From: Siphonodentalium dalli
Taxonomy: Eukaryota > Mollusca > Scaphopoda > Gadilida > Siphonodentaliidae
Direction of reading: 5' to 3'
Assembly: GCA_032622095.1 (NCBI GenBank)
Contig: CP136061.1
Location: 194,788,935 to 194,852,934 of the forward strand
DNA length: 64,000 nucleotides
Notes under the pieces: generated by a model
Told to the model about the DNA's origin: nothing
The model's database searches: none
What the model saw: only the letters and a program-made list of their open reading frames with translations
Translations under genes and position numbers: made by a program
Shown: one piece after another, positions 39,301 to 51,300 of the stretch
How the letters are laid out: every line of letters begins with the position of its first letter
How positions within the stretch are numbered: the stretch's first letter is position 1

Positions 39301-42300
39301 TCATTCACTTACACAAAGTGATGCTCCCTGGTTAAATTTAAAATTGTATAATCACTGACATTATCCGAAATATTAGATTTTTTTCTATCCAAACTTGACA
39401 TCAATGTTGACAGAACGTCACTTTTCAAGTTCGATGTTTTCAGGAAAAAAATGAAAATATCTTTGGTATCAAAGGTTTTGAACTGTCTTTGGTGTGTTAT
39501 TATGTTATACTGGCAAATTATTTTCCAAAAAATGAGTTGATATGGCGTGCAAAAAAAGCAACCGTATTAGGTCAAACACTCAATTTTTCACATCAATCAA
39601 CATATCAAAAATCATCTGTGGGGTCTGTGCATGCGCGACGTTTCATAATCGAGCATATTATGGGGGTACCCTATTATGTCCCTATACATCGGCAAATACA
39701 GCGACAATCGTTGTGGATAGGTAGGGATAGGTATCGGCCGTATATCTCGTCAGTTTGGGAGAAACACTGCCGCAAATGATTACTCTTGTCGCATATGGAT
39801 CACCAGTCGTGGAATATCATTGCGCTAAAAATAGCGTCAAAAATTGAAAAAATCGAATACAATTTACAATTTGGGCAAAATTGAATAGCTAGTCCTATCA
39901 GGGGGGGGGGGGGGGGGTCGGAAAACAATTTCAGGCACGTATGGCATTTTTTCCCCCTTTCGATCATTTTTTGTACCCACCCACCCCCCTTTTAAATTTT
40001 GTTTCCGTTTTCGGCAGTTTTTTCCGACCATTTTTTGACACCCACCCCCCTTTTAACACTAAAACAGATATTTGCGGGGGGAAATTCACTGTAAACAGCT
40101 GTATATGAATTTCTGTGCATACTATTTATCATGGATGTTAACATGGACATGTAAATAGGAATGAGTCATTTTGAGGTCATTCGGCCAAAAAAAACATGGC
40201 TGCCAGCAGCCATCTTGGATTTCAAAATTTGCAACAAAATACAACACGATAACTGCCTGCAGTCAGTTTACCAGTTATAATTACATTATTTCTCTCATTC
40301 AAAGTGGTTTTGAAGCCCAACTCATTGCCAAAACACTAAAACAACAAGCAGGAATTTTTTTTTTTAGTTGCGGAACAAATTGCTTGTTGGTGGCTTTGAC
40401 CACCCACCCACCCCGGCATACGTGCCGGAATGTTTTCACCCCCCGGTCCTATAGGAGTAAAAAACGCTAGAATTGTGCGAGAAAGAATGATTGCAAGTTC
40501 AAGAGAAACTACTGATAAGATGTGCGAATTTTCTCAAATGTATCACATTTTCTACAACCGCATCACCGCGTTTACTCCTTCTCCCTATAATCACACAAAA
40601 CCATCATTAGCAACATCGAATGAATGGTAAACGCTGAAATAACAGCGTTAGACGCCGATCACCTGATATTTAGCACAGGTACGTGGGTGGTATTAGTGAG
40701 ATATTTTCAAACATCAAGATGCTGAACAGTAATATTGTTCATTGCGTGGTAGCATATATTACAGTTCCAAACCTTTTGATTAAACTTACTTCTGAAACCA
40801 GCCGATTAGTCAAAGCAAGTTTCCTTCGACTTAAATCATCTTCAAAAAACTTATATCTGGTGTTCTAGACGTTAAAAATATATAGAACTAACTATATAAT
40901 GCCATGAATCTCTACCCGCCATGGCTTCGCTTCGGGTATAGCCAGAGTAGAGATTCATGACATAATCCACTATATATAGAACTGTATGTAAATTATGAAA
41001 TACCATTCATGGAACAATAAGCAAATCTTTATGAATATGAGTGGCTCAATATAGTGCGTTTAGTTAACACTATTGCACTTTTTTGGGCATAGAACATTGC
41101 AACTTTAAATTTCATTGGTTAAAGGTACTCAATCCGATCAGACGCTCCTAAATTACTATTTCTTTGGCTTCAGCGGTAAAAAATATTTTATTCGAGTCGA
41201 GGACCCACGCATAAAAAATCAGAGTGATTAGATATCGATGTTTGAATTTGCTGTTTCTATTGTTTGTGGACCAGATCTTGCCCAGGACCACGTGCTCAAA
41301 CGGATCCATGCACGTGTACCCATACTACCACAGCTGTTTTGCCATACATATATAATACATGGTGTAGTAAGCTTGTATCTGAAATATGGGTCACCAGAAC
41401 AAGTAATAGCAGCATGACCCGCGATCCACTGTAATGCATATTATATTGACAAAACACGCGATGCAAATCCACTCCAATCGTTGGGATAATAGATCAGACA
41501 TATATGTATACGATCATTGATGTATCAAACCTGGCACAATAACACATTGTTGTTTTTTTATACACACGAGTGAGTGCGAATAAGTGACATTATGTGTAAG
41601 AGTGTGAGCCTTCATTCAACAATCTAGAGTTCTCGCCACATAATAAGACAGACCGCATGCCTGGTGTTCTGCGAAGCGTTAACACCAAACTGCACAGGCG
41701 TGATTAGTTTCACACTGATGACAGCTAGGGACGTGGCTAGAGGGTCTCCGTTGGCGGCCGCGGTCCAACATGGAATTCCCAATTGCACCCTTTGAACCTG
41801 ACAAAAGTTCGAAGTCAGGGATATAGCACCCCTTGAAGTCAGGGATATAGCACCCCTTGAAGTCAGGGATATAGCACCCCTTGAAGTCAGGGATATAGCA
41901 CCCCTTGAAGTCAGGGATAATGCACCCCTTGAAGTCAGGGATATAGCACCCCTTGAAGTCAGGGATATAGCTCCCCTTGAAGTCAGGGATATAGCACCAC
42001 TTGAAGTCAGGGATATAGCACCACTTGAAGTCAGGGATATAGCACCACTTGAAGTCAGGGATATAGCACCACTTGAAGTCAGGGATATAGCACCCCTTGA
42101 AGTCAGGGATATAGCACCCCTTGAAGTCAGGGACATAGCGCCCCTTGAAGTCAGGGATATAGCACCACTTGAAGTCAGGGATATAGCGCCCCTTGAAGTC
42201 AGGGATATAGCACCCCTTGAAGTCGGGGATATAGCACCACTTGAAGTCAGGGATATAGCACCCCTTGAATTCAGGGATATAGCGCCCCTTGAAGTCAGGG

Positions 42301-45300
42301 ATATAGCACCACTTGAAGTCAGGGATATAGCACCCCTTGACGTCAGTGATATAGCACCACTTGAAGTCAGGGATATAGCACCACTTGAAGTCAGGGATAT
42401 AGCGCTCCTTGAAGTCAGGGATATAGCACCCCTTGAGGTCAGGGATATAGCACCACTTGAAGTCAGGGATATAGCACCCCTTGAAGTCAGGGATATAGCA
42501 CCACTTGAAGTCAGGGATATATCACCACTTGAAGTCAGGGATATAGCGCCCCTTGAAGTCAGGGATATAGCACCCCTTGAAGTCAGGGATATAGCACCAC
42601 TTGAAGTCAGGGATATAGCACCCCTTGAAGTCAGGGATATAGCACCACTTGAAGTCAGGGATATAGCGCCCCTTGAAGTCAGGGATATAGCGCCCCTTGA
42701 AGTCAGGGATATAGCGCCCCTTGAAGTCAGGGATATAGCACCCCTTGAAGTCAGGGATATAGCACCACTTGAAGTCAGGGATATAGCGCCCCTTGAAGTC
42801 AGGGATATAGCGCCCCTTGAAGTCAGGGATATAGCACCCCTTGAAGTCAGGGATATAGCGCCCCTTGAAGTCAGGGATATAGCGCCCCTTGAGTTTGAGC
42901 TTTCCAACTGATACTTTCAATCCAAAAAAAAAAAATGACAAAAAGTAGGAACATATTGGACTCTTGGTCTAAAATAAAAGTGTTCACACTAAATACTGGT
43001 AGGTTTGAACATTTTGGCCAAAGTTGTTCCCCTGTCGCTGCATTCGAGACAAGACAATGCATGCTTCTCGTCGTCAAGATACCACGACACAATGGCCGGT
43101 AGTGCTTTATCGAAAATACATAACTTTAAAGCCAAATGGCGGTTTGAGCTACAAAATACCCTTGAAACTATTCACTTTTGAATTTTTCCGGTATAGGTAA
43201 ATAAATACCTGAAATATCTTTCTGCGAGCATCGATGTTCCACTGACGCATTGCAGTAGACCATTGTCTTCTCCGAGTCGGTCCATGCCATCTTGGGATAT
43301 ATCGTTGGTTGATCCTATTTTGAACCGAGTACCGTCCCGTTATTAAAATATCGTATTGATTGGGGAGATTAACAGTATTGATTTGTCGATACATGAAGAT
43401 TTTTTTTTTTTTTTTTAAATACAAATTGTGGGTTTTTTATCGGTAATTATTGACTTTGAAATGGACAGTATATTTTCTCCTGTGCTAAAGAGGGGCCCAT
43501 CTGCAGGTGCTCTCCGTGGTTGTGTTTGTCCAGCTTCTATTTTCGATTTTTTGGAACAGCTTATCCTAGAATTGTATTATAATTGTAAAATATAACTTTT
43601 ACTCGCTCGATTGGCGTTGGAATTTTAAGAATCGGTTCAGGCGTGTATTAATTATGGCCATTATAAGTGAGGAGGCATCTGAATAGTAAACTCACTAGTT
43701 ACGATTAGAAGTGAGGAGGTATCTGAATAGTAAACTCCCCAGTTACGATTAGAAGTGAGGAGGTATCTGAATAGTAAACTTACTAGTTACGATTAGAAGT
43801 GAGGAGGTATATGAATAGTAAACTCACTAGTTACGATTAGAAGTGAGGAGGTATCTGAATAGTAAACTACCCAGTTGCGATTAGAAGTGAGGAGGTATAT
43901 GAATAGTAAACTCACTAGTTATGATTAGAAGTGAGGATGTATCTGAATAGTAAACTCACTAGTTACGATTAGAAGTGAGGGGGAATCTGAATAGTAAACT
44001 CCCCAGTTGCGATTAGAAGTGAGGAGGTATCTGAATAGTAAACTCCCTAGTTACGATTAGAAGTGAGGATGTATCTGAATAGTAAACTCACTAGTTACAA
44101 TTAGAAGTGAGGAGGTATATGAATAGTAAACTCACTAGTTACAATTAGAAGTGAGGAGGTATATGAATAGTAAACTCACTAGTTACAATTAGAAGTGAGG
44201 AGGTATCTGAATAGTAAACTCACTAGTTACGATTAGAAGTGAGGAGGTATCTGAATAGTGAACTCCCTAGTTACGATTAGAAGTGAGGAGGTATCTGAAT
44301 AGTAAACTCCCTAGTTACGATTAGAAGTGAGGATGTATCTGAATAGTAAACTCCATATACGATTAGAAGGGAGGAAGTATCTGAATAGTAAACTCCCTAG
44401 CTACGATTAGAAGTGAGGAGGTATATGAATAGTAAACTCCCTAGTTACGATTAGAAGTGAGGATGTATCTGAATAGTAAACTCCATATACGATTAGAAGG
44501 GAGGAAGTATCTGAATAGTAAACTCACTAGTTACGATTAGAAGTGAGGAGGTATCTGAATAGTAAACTCCCTGGCTACGATTAGAAGGGAGGAAGTATCT
44601 GAATAGTAAACTCCCTAGTTACGATTAGAAGTGAGGAAGTATCTGAATAGTAAACTCACTAGTTACGATTAGAAGTGAGGATGTATCTGAATGTAAACTC
44701 CATATACGATTAGAAGTGAGGATGTATCTGAATGTAAACTCCATATACGATTATAAGTGAGGAGGTATCTGAATAGTAAACTCCCTAGTTACGATTAGAA
44801 GTGAGGAAGTATCTGAATAGTAAACTCACTAGTTACGATTAGAAGTGAGGATGTATCTGAATGTAAACTCCATATACGATTAGAAGTGAGGAGGCATCTG
44901 AATAGTAAACTCCCCAGTTGCGATTAGAAGTGAGGAGGTATATGAATAGTAAACTCCCTAGTTACGATTAGAAGTGAGGAGGTATCTGAATAGTGAACTC
45001 CCTAGTTACGATTATGAGTGAGGAGGTATCTGAATAGTAAACTCCCTAGCTACGATTATACATGAGGAGGTATCTGAATAGTGAACTCCCTAGTTACGAT
45101 TAGAAGTGAGGATGTATCTGAATAGTAAACTCCCTAGTTACGATTAGAAGCGAGGAGGTATCTGAATGTAAACTCCCTAGTTACGAATGTATTGTATAGC
45201 GAAGCGGTTTTTAAAGTATATACATACATTTTTTAATTTACATTTTACCAATATTAACGACACGCCTGTATTGATAGGATAGAGTCAGGAGAAACCACTC

Positions 45301-48300
45301 CATGGTTGGTCAATGTGCTATAATTTAAACCTGGAACATAGATTACACATTATCAGTCCTATGCCTTCATATATCCATTATAAACGTGAAAACAAAAATA
45401 TATACATAACGCGTCCGTACGCGTGTGACCTGCCATATACAGTACATATAGAACCTGTCCATATGCATGTGACATATTAAAAATATTCAAATGAATGCAT
45501 AACCATATACATGCGACATAAATCAAAATATTCAACTAATTAAACTATATATATATGCTTGACAGACAAATACATATACCAAACACATTACGAAAAAACC
45601 TTAGCAGTAAGAATAAATAAACACTAAAATTTATTTAGGCTAGCCAAAGAGAAAACAAAGGTTGAAATAAATAGGCAGATAAGAAGAGCAAATTAAGAGG
45701 TAGCTATAGCGAATGTATGTGTGAGAACGGCAAGTGAAAGATGAGAGATAGACATGACAATAAATAGGTGAGTTGAAGATGGAAATGAGAAGAGATAGAA
45801 ATGGGTTAGAAAAATTGTTCTATGTATTAAAATGTGAATGCCCCAACACACTTACACATTGGCGGGTTTACTATGAACACATTCAAGTCAAAGAAACCAT
45901 TTGAGTTTCAATTAAATTCAAAGTTATAAATATGTCCAGTTCATCAAATTCAAATCAATCGATTACCGTCGAGGCAACTCAATTTTAAATATTGGTTCGT
46001 TACAGTAGGTACGTCACATAACAGAACGTCAGAAATCTCCCCTGTGGTAGTGTCTGGGATTTCCCAGCCGCCCAACATATTTTTCTTAATTTCTGTCCAC
46101 AGGAGAAACAAACGCAGGAAAGAGCAGTCTTCTGAATCTGTTGCTAGGAGACGACATCTTGCCAAAATCAATCATCTGTTGTACAGAGACGATAACAAAG
46201 ATTCGATACGCTCCGGAATATTACGTGAAAATCCAGTACAGTGGTTCAGAGAATCCCGAATGCCGGGGGTTCAACTCGGCTCAACACACGCTGGAATTTC
46301 TAAACACTTTCAATGACCCAGACAATCCAAACAGGACTAACAATATCGGGAAAGTCAGGGATGTTGAACTGCAATGTCCCGCCGATATTTTGAGGGTGAG
46401 TGTCTAAAATATAAATATAGAATGATGGATTAACTCCCCTTTTCATAACGCAATTTCACTGGTATAGTTATACGAACAAGTATAGGAGAAGTGGTTAGTG
46501 CATGGGTGTATTATATGTCCTTTAAATTGTCTTTTATAAGGGCTGAGTTGTCCGAGTTATAACGAGATGTGTCGGGTCCATGATTATATTTTCGAAGCTG
46601 TGCATGTTGTCCAGTGTGCCCAGAGGGTGACGACGAGAAGCGGAATATAATCTCAAATTATAATTTTGAGAGCGCGAAATTATCTTGCATCGGCGTGGAT
46701 GTGGGTGGGTATATTACCGCCCTTTATTTTTCTCAGTGCGGAGTTGTCCGCTTGGTGAGCTCTTTCGTAGAAACCTTTGTTGATAAAATCAGATCAGTTT
46801 ACTTTATGTTGTCCAATTGTGACGTGTACTCAGGTGGTTTGACACCTATTAGCTCTAAGAAAATTTATGAATCAATAGTTTTACCTAAAGGGTTGTACGG
46901 TTCAGAAATACTCGCCGGTCTAAATTCAACAGACTATAATCGCCTTGAAAAAATTCATAGGATGTGTTTGAAGCACATCCAAGGTTTTCATACAAGAACC
47001 AGAACTGATATGGCATTGGGTTTCATAGGAATGCCACCACTGCGTGTTTACATTGAACGTAGAGTGTTATCACTATTATGTGCATTATGTCATGTTTCTC
47101 CTTACAAGAGAGTGAAAGAAGTATTCATATGTCGTCTAATAGATGCATTGTCTGGTCTTACTTGTTCACAATCATTTTGCAATAATGCTTTATATGTTTC
47201 AAATCAGCGTAATTTGACAGAACATATTGTGTCTTTTATAGACACGTCCGCCTTTATGAATAAATCAATGTGGAAAGAACTTATTAAAGTTTCAGAAGTA
47301 TCCAATCAACGTGACTGGGATAATAGAGTATCATCCGACACCGAATTTTCACGTTTTTTTGCGATCCATCCAGCACCTGTTCTTTCTAATCTATGGCGCA
47401 TTTGTCATAAGCATCCTCGCGATAAACATAAATATGTGCTTGTTGCGCAACTTATATGTTCATAAAATAACAGACTTTCTCAATGCAACAAATGTGAAGC
47501 GACCATATCGGATCTAGCGGAGCATCTCGTGGAATCATGCAGATTTCTCACATCTATACGAAACAATATATGGTATGATATCATAAATATATTCGGAATT
47601 TCATTTTATCACGTACTCGAAGATAACATGAGCCCGGAGCAAATTATTCATGTGTTTTTGGGTCATATGCCCCTCACATTAGAACCATTCGTCGAAGACA
47701 AGCTTGAATATGTGCAATTTTTTATTAACGCTACTTACTCACTGTGGTGTCGATGGTCGGATAATGTATGTCAGGATTTATATGTCGCACGGTAACATTT
47801 GCCACATTCTCCGCTGTTACGACTGAAGGTCTATCCGCTATATATATATAAATCAACAGTTTTGTGGAATCTGGTTTGTTAGTCCAGCCCGAGTACACCG
47901 GAACACTGAATGATTTGGGGCAGCTGTAGACCGCAATGGGGGCACACATATATGCATCCCCGCGGCTTGCACAACTCCTTATACATCAAGTGTTCCGGTG
48001 TGTCTCCGGGGGGTTTTGCATGCCAGCTTCACAGTTTATAGAAACGCAGAATCGTGAATATAAACTTTTTTTTTTCTTCATTTCATTACATGTTAGTCTG
48101 TAAATATTTATTGCTTATTCCATGTATGTTTTTTTGTTGTTCAGTTATACTCTCCTGAATTGGAGGAAATAAAGATATATATAGAGATATTGTATTGTCT
48201 TGTGCTTTCTTATACTACACAATACTACACGTGTACTTTCTTATCCGTTTCGTATTAGTAATATACTTATCTTCGCACAATGTCAACAGAACAGTATATC

Positions 48301-51300
48301 TATAAGTGATAACAGGTTTAAATTATCTATTATATATTTTGGAAGATCTGTTTGTGTGTGTGTGTGTGAGGGTGTGTGTGTGAAGGTGTGTGTGTGTGTG
48401 TCTGTGTGATCGCGATGGACTCGAAAACGGCCGAGCCGATTTCGATGAAACTTGGTATGTGGGGGTATTTTCGGCCGGGGGGTAGCATGGGCCTATTAAT
48501 TTTCAGATCCGATGTCAACTTTTCACGTGCCGAGGTCAAATCTGTTTTTACGCCGTTTTGCGCTAATATATTTCAGTTCGGTGCTCACAAATCGATTCGA
48601 TATAGCGCGAATAATAAATTGCCAGTCATATAATTTGCACGGTTAGAATCTGTGGCGCTTCATCTTTCCAATGATGTATCACACGTTTAAAGTTTCTACC
48701 TTAATTATCGAGAAGAACGCAGGACCATGCTTCGCTCATGGAAAAACATTCCGTAAATATATTACGCCGTCAACAGATCGTGACGTGATCGCGTTTAACT
48801 CTTACTAGTAACCGGCCGATGTCGCGTTAACTCATCACCGGCCGAGGTATCCGCAAATGACATTGGGCAATATATATATATATATATATATCTCGGAAAC
48901 GGGTGGAGCTATCGACTTGAAATTTGGTATGTGAATGTATCTTGTCCCGGATACGAATTTTATCGGGTCGCCGAGCCCGTGCGACACAGCTTCGCGCATG
49001 CGCAGACGAGATCTCGCAAACGGGTGGAGCTATCGACTTGAAATTTGGTTTTTGAATTGCCCGGACGAAGTCGGGTCACCTTCTAGTCTATACTATATAT
49101 TTTGAGACTTCGTATATGTGTGTGTACTTCATAGAATCCAAAACGCGTGTACAGATTGAGATCAAATTTCGTATGTAAGTGTAAAATCCCACCGACACCG
49201 CCGTAATCGTGTTTTCGAGAAGCTCTGAGCACCCTTTATCCACTCCCAGTCACGAAATCAGCTCAAACGGCACGGCCGGGGTTAATAACGTCATTATATA
49301 TATATATGAAGTCAGAGTCTCCAAAGTTATACCGGAACAAACACGTGTTTACGTCGTCTTGGGGGTCCACGATGGGAGTCTGACTTCAATGCAATGTTAT
49401 CGCTCGAAACACGTGTTTACTTCGTGTTGAGGTTCACGATGGGAGTCTGACAATTGTTATCGCTCGAAATAGTACATTAGGACGGGAACGGCTGGACAGA
49501 TTGAGCTCAAACTTCCTATTTAAAGGTAAAATACCACGTACGATGTCGTCCACGCGTTTTCCAGAAGCTCCGAGCACCCGTACTCCACTCCCAGTCATAA
49601 AAATCAGCTCAAACGGCACGGCCGGGGTTAATAACGTCATTATATATATATATACGAAGTCAACGTTATTAGCATCTGCATTGAGTGCATTTCCTAGAAC
49701 GCAACACGTGTTTTACGTCGTCTTGAGGTTCACGATGGGAGTCATTTCAATGCAATGTTATCGCTCGAAACACGTGTTTACTTCGTGTTGAGGTTCACGA
49801 TGGGAGTCTGACAATTGTTATCGCTCGAAATAGTACATTAGGACGGGAACGGCTGGACAGATTGAGCTCAAACTTCCTATTTAAAGGTAAAATACCACGT
49901 ACGATGTCGTCCACGCGTTTTCCAGAAGCTCCGAGCACCCGTACTCCACTCCCAGTCATAAAAATCAGCTCAAACGGCACGGCCGGGGTTAATAACGTCA
50001 TTATATATATATATACGAAGTCAACGTTATTAGCATCTGCATTGAGTGCATTTCCTAGAACGCAACACGTGTTTTACGTCGTCTTGAGGTTCACGATGGG
50101 AGTCATTTCAATGCAATGTTATCGCTCGAAACACGTGTTTACTTCGTGTTGAGGTTCACGATGGGAGTCTGACATTTCAATGCAATGTTATCGCTCGAAA
50201 TATTATGCAGAAAGGCAGATCTCGGAAACGGGTGGAGCTATCGACCTGAAATTTGCTATGTGAATGTATCTTGCACCGGGTACAAATTTTATCGGGTCGC
50301 CGAGCCCATGCGACGCCCGTGCAGCGCATGCGCAGACGAGATCTCGGAAACGGGTGGAGCTATCGACTTGAAATTTGCTATGTGAATGTATCTTGGGCCG
50401 GGTACAAATTTGATCGGGTCGCCGAGCCCGTGCGACGCCAGCTTCGCGCATGCGCTGACCAGATCTCGGAAACGGGTGGAGCTACCGGGTACAATTTTTT
50501 CTTATTGAAACGCGTGGAGCTAAAAATTAAAAAAAAATATAAACAAATGTCACAATTAACTCATTGAAAAACAAAAAATGTCATGTTTCGGACAAGCCGC
50601 CGGTGGCGGGCTACCCTGCTAGTCTATTATATATTTTGGAAGATCTGTTTGTGTGTGTGTGTGTATGTCTGACTGTGTGATCGCGATGAACTCGAAAACG
50701 GCCGAACCGATTTCGATGAAACTTGGTATGTGGGGGTATTTTCGGCCGGGGGGTGACATATAGGCCTATTAATTTTCAGATCCGAGGTCAACTTTTCACG
50801 TGCCGAGGTCAAATCTGTTTTTACGCTGTGTTACGGGACTTTCATTTGATTTCGGTGCTTACAAATCGATTCGAAACAGCGCGAATAATAAAATTCCAGT
50901 CATAATAATGACACTGTGAGAATCTTTCGTGTTTCCTCTTTCCAACGATATATAATGCGTATGTATCCGTTTTAGTTATCTGCCTCAATTATCAAGAAGA
51001 AGTGGTACTATCTTCCATCAGGATAAAAACAATGCGTAACTTCTATGACGTCGTTAGAGGTCATAACGTTAGATCACGTTAACGCTTAACCGGCCGATGC
51101 ATTTGACTGTTTCAGACGTCTTGGCGATATCTCGGGCACCGATGGTAATTTATCTTTACGTTGAAACTTGATAATTAATGAGCGTGTGTATATGAGGCGC
51201 GTTTATATACTTGAGTGCAAATCAAATCGGGTTAAACTGGCGGATTTTTACGGACGAAATTTGTTGCATAGAGTATCTCGGTATCCGCTGGGCCGATTTC

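Larger units (their letters stand above)
39188..46102 (+). other. Intron 2 of the GTPase gene
   Basis: 6.9 kb between donor GTGTGT and acceptor TGTCCACAG. Contains a G-run repeat pair (39901-40445), a small foldback (40890-40980), a TTAA family copy (41119-41312), the 24-bp minisatellite (41811-42891) and the 44-bp minisatellite (43659-45184). Confidence 0.8.

Noticed and set aside
41624-42907. 427-codon open frame of ISLTSRGA repeats on the minus strand (and a 139-codon one in another frame)
   Set aside because: Produced by the 24-bp minisatellite: the period is a multiple of three, so several frames stay open. No start context or unique domain.
43659-45184. Possible CRISPR array (regular repeats)
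   Set aside because: Units are contiguous 44-bp tandem copies without unique spacers, and the window is clearly eukaryotic.
45950-46100. Minus-strand frame with LGGWEIPDTTT, reminiscent of the start of the LINE ORF2 (MGAWEVPADTH)
   Set aside because: The resemblance covers only about ten residues and nothing else aligns; probably chance.
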